In this document: one piece after another, positions 6,387-9,215 of the stretch
Position numbering within the stretch: the stretch's first letter is position 1
How the letters are laid out: each line of letters opens with the position of its first letter
NCBI GenBank assembly: GCA_017881545.1
Contig: JADGQU010000067.1
Location: 1 to 9,215 of the forward strand
Direction of reading: 5' to 3'
DNA: 9,215 nt
Source of the DNA: Gemmatimonadaceae bacterium
GTDB taxonomy: Bacteria; Gemmatimonadota; Gemmatimonadetes; Gemmatimonadales; Gemmatimonadaceae
Notes under the pieces: generated by a model
What the model was told of the DNA's origin: nothing
Database searches by the model: none
Seen by the model: only the letters and a program-made list of their open reading frames with translations
Program-made: the position numbers and the translations under genes

Positions 6387-7622
6387 CTAACGGGCTTCCC
6401 AGTTAACGATGCGCGCGCCGAGCACTGCCTGTTGAACCGCGTCAGCAACGTCGCGGCGCAATTGGACGTGCCGGGTGTTGTTCCGCGTCGGATTCACGCG
6501 GTTGGTGAGGACCACCACGAACAGGTCCTTCTCGGGGTCGATCCAGATCGAGGTGCCCGTGAATCCGGTGTGACCAAAGCTCCAGGGCGAGAAGAACTGT
6601 CCCGCGCTCGACCCGCCTTCCGGGGAATCCCACCCGAGCGTGCGCGTCGATTCTTTACCCTGGCGCGCCGTCCACCGCGCGATCGTCGCCGGCTTGACGA
6701 TGCGAACTCCGTTGGCTCCCTCGCCGCCGTTCAGGATCATCATTGAAAAGAGCGCGAGATCCTTGGCGGTCGAAAAGAGTCCCGCGTGGCCGGCTACGCC
6801 GCCGATTGCCCACGCGTTCTCGTCGTGCACTGTCCCCCATAGGAGTCCGCCACGTGCTTCGTCAACCTGCGTCGGGGCGATTCGCGGACGCAGCGCGATC
6901 GGCGGCTGGAACTGGGTGTCGATCATGCCCAGCGGCTTGAAGATTTTTTCATTGGCGAGGACATCGAGCGTCTTCCCCGTGATTCTCTCCATTACCAGTT
7001 GGAGAATGATCATGTCCCAATCGCTGTAGACCATGCTCGTGCCGGGCGTGTACTCGAGCGGGCGCGCGTTGATCTGATAGAGGTACTGGTCGCGCCCACG
7101 CGCGGTGCCGTAGATGTTCGCGCCAGCCTCGAGCCCGCCGCTGTGCGTAAGAATCTGCTTCACCGTGATCTGCGCCTTCTCCGGTGAGTTGAACTCGGGA
7201 AGGTAGGACACCACCGTGCGGCTGATGTCCAGCTGGCCACCCTCTTCCAGAATCATCGCCAGCGTGGTGGTGGCGATCACCTTGGTGAGCGAAGCGAGAT
7301 CGTAAAGCGTGTTCGAATCGACGGCGGGCGATCCCGGCTGATTCCAGTCGATGTAGCCGTAGCCCTTCATGTAGGCGATGTGTCCGTTGCGTCCCACCGC
7401 GATTGCCACGCCCGGAGCGACTGCTTCTTCGATCGCAATCTTGACGATCTTGTTGAGATTACCGGCGAGCGCTGTGTCGAGTCCCGAATTGTTGAGGCCG
7501 ACTTCGGGCGCGACGTACTTGATCGGAGTTGGCGCGGCGGCGGCAACGCGGGCCTGGGGCGGCGGTGCGCACGCAACCAGCGCTGCGACGGAGAAAACTG
7601 CGAGAGAGGTCAATGACTTCAT
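6387..7622 (-). CDS. Lipoprotein serine hydrolase, beta-lactamase fold, AmiE/YbbE-like
   Basis: A 411-residue lipoprotein. Residues 1-18 are a type II signal with lipobox LVAC and lipidated Cys18; a Pro/Ala-rich linker follows to about residue 40. The catalytic domain is a class C beta-lactamase/PBP-like fold (PF00144): SLTK (111-114) with nucleophile Ser111 and base Lys114, YSD (199-201) in place of Y-x-N, and HTG (351-353) in place of K-T-G. The blocks VHDENAWAIGGVAGHAGLFST (265-285) and GHTGFTGTSIWIDPE (350-364) are typical of the subgroup containing Bacillus subtilis AmiE (YbbE), an exo-acting MurNAc-L-Ala amidase encoded beside nagZ, and of the beta-lactamase domains fused to NagZ in Bacteroidetes. 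A muropeptide amidase role is therefore likely, with esterase or D-aminopeptidase as alternatives. The ATG at 7622 is chosen because it begins the signal peptide; the frame extends upstream into unlikely sequence. No Shine-Dalgarno site. Confidence 0.88.
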   Translation of the reverse strand: MKSLTSLAVFSVAALVACAPPPQARVAAAAPTPIKYVAPEVGLNNSGLDTALAGNLNKIVKIAIEEAVAPGVAIAVGRNGHIAYMKGYGYIDWNQPGSPAVDSNTLYDLASLTKVIATTTLAMILEEGGQLDISRTVVSYLPEFNSPEKAQITVKQILTHSGGLEAGANIYGTARGRDQYLYQINARPLEYTPGTSMVYSDWDMIILQLVMERITGKTLDVLANEKIFKPLGMIDTQFQPPIALRPRIAPTQVDEARGGLLWGTVHDENAWAIGGVAGHAGLFSTAKDLALFSMMILNGGEGANGVRIVKPATIARWTARQGKESTRTLGWDSPEGGSSAGQFFSPWSFGHTGFTGTSIWIDPEKDLFVVVLTNRVNPTRNNTRHVQLRRDVADAVQQAVLGARIVNWEAR

Positions 7623-7629
7623 GAGTGCG

Positions 7630-7635
7630 ACGGTA
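7630..7635 (-). promoter_or_regulatory. Possible leaderless -10 box of the AmiE-like gene
   Basis: TACCGT on the minus strand ends seven bases before the ATG at 7622, the same spacing as the TAGATT before the GH18-like gene. It is a weak match on its own. A better-looking alternative -10 box lies further upstream at 7696-7701. Confidence 0.2.
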
Positions 7636-7695
7636 GGGTGCAGTAAGGAGGCCCCGGTGCGGCGCGAGGCCCGCTGATGTTCATCAAGAAAGACG

Positions 7696-7701
7696 ATTGT
7701 A
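7696..7701 (-). promoter_or_regulatory. Possible -10 box (TACAAT) upstream of the AmiE-like gene
   Basis: TACAAT on the minus strand matches the sigma-70 -10 consensus at five of six positions and lies in the 126-bp gap after the M28 peptidase. It would give a leader of about 70 bases. No matching -35 element is present. It would separate the amino-sugar genes from the upstream peptidase gene. Confidence 0.35.
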
Positions 7702-7748
7702 TCAGCGCCGCACAACGTCTCAGTTGTATGTTCGCCGCGTGCTTGCGG

Positions 7749-9215
7749 TTAGCGTCCCGGAGCGCGGATGCAATTCCTGATGAGGTCGCCGGCCGCCACG
7801 GAATCCGCCCGCGTGGAGAGGGTCGGGCAGGGCGGGGGGACCGCGCTCGTGAGCGAGCGATGCCCGTTCGAGCCGACGGAGCGAACCGCTGCCCACCCAT
7901 CGTCGAGCTGGTCGGGAAGAAGAAACGCGGTCGTGTCCCCAGCCTGATAGATCTTTTCATACGTCGGCGAAAAGGTGCGGCGGAAAAGAACTTCGTAGGT
8001 TGCCGCCCCTGGAATGGGCCGCCAGGTGATCATCCACTTCTGTCCGCCCGATGCCTGATCGCGACGCGCGAGTGCGGCGGGGGGAGCCGGAGCGTTGGCG
8101 AGCGTTCCGACGACGGAGCCGTTGAGCCTGGCTATGTTCGCGACGTAACCAAAGTTCACGTGCGCGAAATCGTCGGTCGGCAGATGCTGGCGCTTGTAGT
8201 TCTCGAGCCGCTCCGTGAAACGAAGCCCCGGATCGCCAAGACTCACATACGGGCTGTGGTCTCCTCCGCGAGAGATGCGATCGAGCCTGAACACGGGGAG
8301 AATCTGGAACGTCGGGTTATAAATCGTTCCCGTCGCCCAGGCGTAGCGCGCGAGCTCCCTGCTCGGACCGTTCTCCGGCTCCGCGCCGAAAATCCGGGCG
8401 CTGGTAGAGTCCACCTTGCCATCGTCAGCGACTACGTTGCCCACGATGTCGTCGGTGAATGCCGACACGATCTTGTAGTCTGCCGCGTGCAATCGCTGCG
8501 CGAGGTGCGTCGAGCCGTATAGTCCCTCCTCCTCGCCGGAGTAGGCAACGAAGATCACCGATGCTTCGAGCCCGTGCGGAAAATGTTTCGAGAATATCCG
8601 CGCGAGCTCGACGATAGCCGAAGTGCCCGAGCCATCGTCGTCGGCCCCGGGCGCGTCCTGCGTCGCCTCGAATCGCGCCAGCGGCCCAAGATCAGTGCGC
8701 GCGCAGATGCACGAATCGTAATGCCCGCCCATCACCAGGACCCTTGTAGTGTCCCGCCCCGGCAGCCAGGCCAGCACATTCACGATGTTGACCATCGGGT
8801 GGTCCGGGTGCCCGCGCATCTCCATCATTGCCGGATCGTACTCCACGCGAAGGCATCCGCCACACGCCTGGCTGTACCCCTGCAGCTTGCCGAACAGATA
8901 GCGGCGCGCCGCGCCAATGCCTCGGCTGCTGCTCAGCGTGTCGCTCATCGCGTGGCGGGTGCCGAAGGAAACGAGCGTCGAGTCCGTTGCTCGAATCTCC
9001 GACGCGGAGATGTCGCCGATGGCGGCAGCGAGGGCCGGATCGCGGGTGAGGCCGAGCGTCACATCGGCTGCACCGGTGGTGGGAGACATGGGCGGGCCGA
9101 AGACCACCGTGGCGGGGCCCATACCCGGGGAAACAATACCGATGATGGTCCCTCCCCTCCCGACCTGGGTCGACGGCGGAGGCGAACACGATGCAGCGAA
9201 CAGAGCGGCAGAGGA
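7749..9215 (-). CDS. Lipoprotein M28 zinc metallopeptidase with C-terminal FN3-like domain (5'-partial)
   Basis: At least 488 residues are visible and the frame is open to the right edge, so the N-terminus lies outside. The first residues in the window read SSAALFAASCSPPPS: the end of a lipoprotein signal with Cys at visible residue 10, so the true start is probably only a few codons beyond the edge. An internal ATG at 9122 is not the start. M28 features (visible numbering): GGHYDS with zinc ligand His165, GADDDGSG (190-197) with the bridging Asp, SGEEEG (226-231) with the catalytic Glu and a Glu ligand, FTDD (253-256), and QHLPTDDF (343-350) with the last His. From about 380 to 460 is an FN3-like module (WMITWRPIPGAATYEV to WAAVRSVGSNGHRS). 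A Cys-x-x-Cys (ACGGC, 117-121) precedes the catalytic core. It probably cleaves amino acids from peptides at the cell surface or in the periplasm. Whether its 126-bp separation allows co-transcription with the amidase gene is unclear. Confidence 0.9.
   Translation of the reverse strand, partial: SSAALFAASCSPPPSTQVGRGGTIIGIVSPGMGPATVVFGPPMSPTTGAADVTLGLTRDPALAAAIGDISASEIRATDSTLVSFGTRHAMSDTLSSSRGIGAARRYLFGKLQGYSQACGGCLRVEYDPAMMEMRGHPDHPMVNIVNVLAWLPGRDTTRVLVMGGHYDSCICARTDLGPLARFEATQDAPGADDDGSGTSAIVELARIFSKHFPHGLEASVIFVAYSGEEEGLYGSTHLAQRLHAADYKIVSAFTDDIVGNVVADDGKVDSTSARIFGAEPENGPSRELARYAWATGTIYNPTFQILPVFRLDRISRGGDHSPYVSLGDPGLRFTERLENYKRQHLPTDDFAHVNFGYVANIARLNGSVVGTLANAPAPPAALARRDQASGGQKWMITWRPIPGAATYEVLFRRTFSPTYEKIYQAGDTTAFLLPDQLDDGWAAVRSVGSNGHRSLTSAVPPPCPTLSTRADSVAAGDLIRNCIRAPGR

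Overview
The window is GC-rich and densely coded. It carries six genes: one on the plus strand, and five on the minus strand of which one runs off the right edge. Gaps between genes are short (66-126 bp) and none exceeds 300 bp. Several minus-strand starts lack a Shine-Dalgarno sequence, and secreted enzymes, lipoproteins and an M28 peptidase with a C-terminal FN3-like domain are prominent. This points to a Gram-negative soil-type bacterium, most plausibly Gemmatimonadota, with Acidobacteriota or a relative as alternatives. The taxonomic guess rests on general impression only; no ribosomal or marker gene is present.

Layout, left to right. Positions 1-50 hold two tandem 25-bp hairpin-forming repeat units at the edge of the window, followed by about 100 bp with no gene. 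At 149-829 (minus) is a class I SAM-dependent methyltransferase. It diverges, across a short AT-rich promoter region, from a plus-strand polytopic membrane protein (925-2187) of the NagX/HGSNAT type. The latter converges on a block of minus-strand genes. In transcription order these are: a lipoprotein M28 metallopeptidase (7749 to beyond 9215), a lipoprotein serine hydrolase resembling the AmiE/YbbE muropeptide amidase (6387-7622), a secreted GH18-like protein with the SleL/YaaH-type motif (5238-6314), a NagB-PIG-L/LmbE fusion (3240-5171), and a secreted methionine-rich DUF4412-like protein (2264-3127).

Four of the six genes fit one theme, amino-sugar or peptidoglycan salvage. In this inferred scheme the GH18-like protein and the AmiE-like amidase would cut or trim cell-wall or chitin fragments outside the cytoplasm. 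The NagX-like membrane protein would handle amino sugar at the inner membrane. The NagB-PIG-L fusion would deacetylate and/or deaminate the sugar phosphate in the cytoplasm, feeding fructose-6-phosphate metabolism. The M28 peptidase could supply amino acids from released peptides. The families are known individually; the linkage as one pathway is inferred from gene proximity.

The points most worth a second look are: the replacement by Thr of the Asp normally found in the NagB catalytic loop; the physical fusion of deaminase and deacetylase domains; the stripped-down GH18 motif; the Met-alternating strand in the DUF4412-like protein; and the pair of edge hairpins, which show a compensatory base change.
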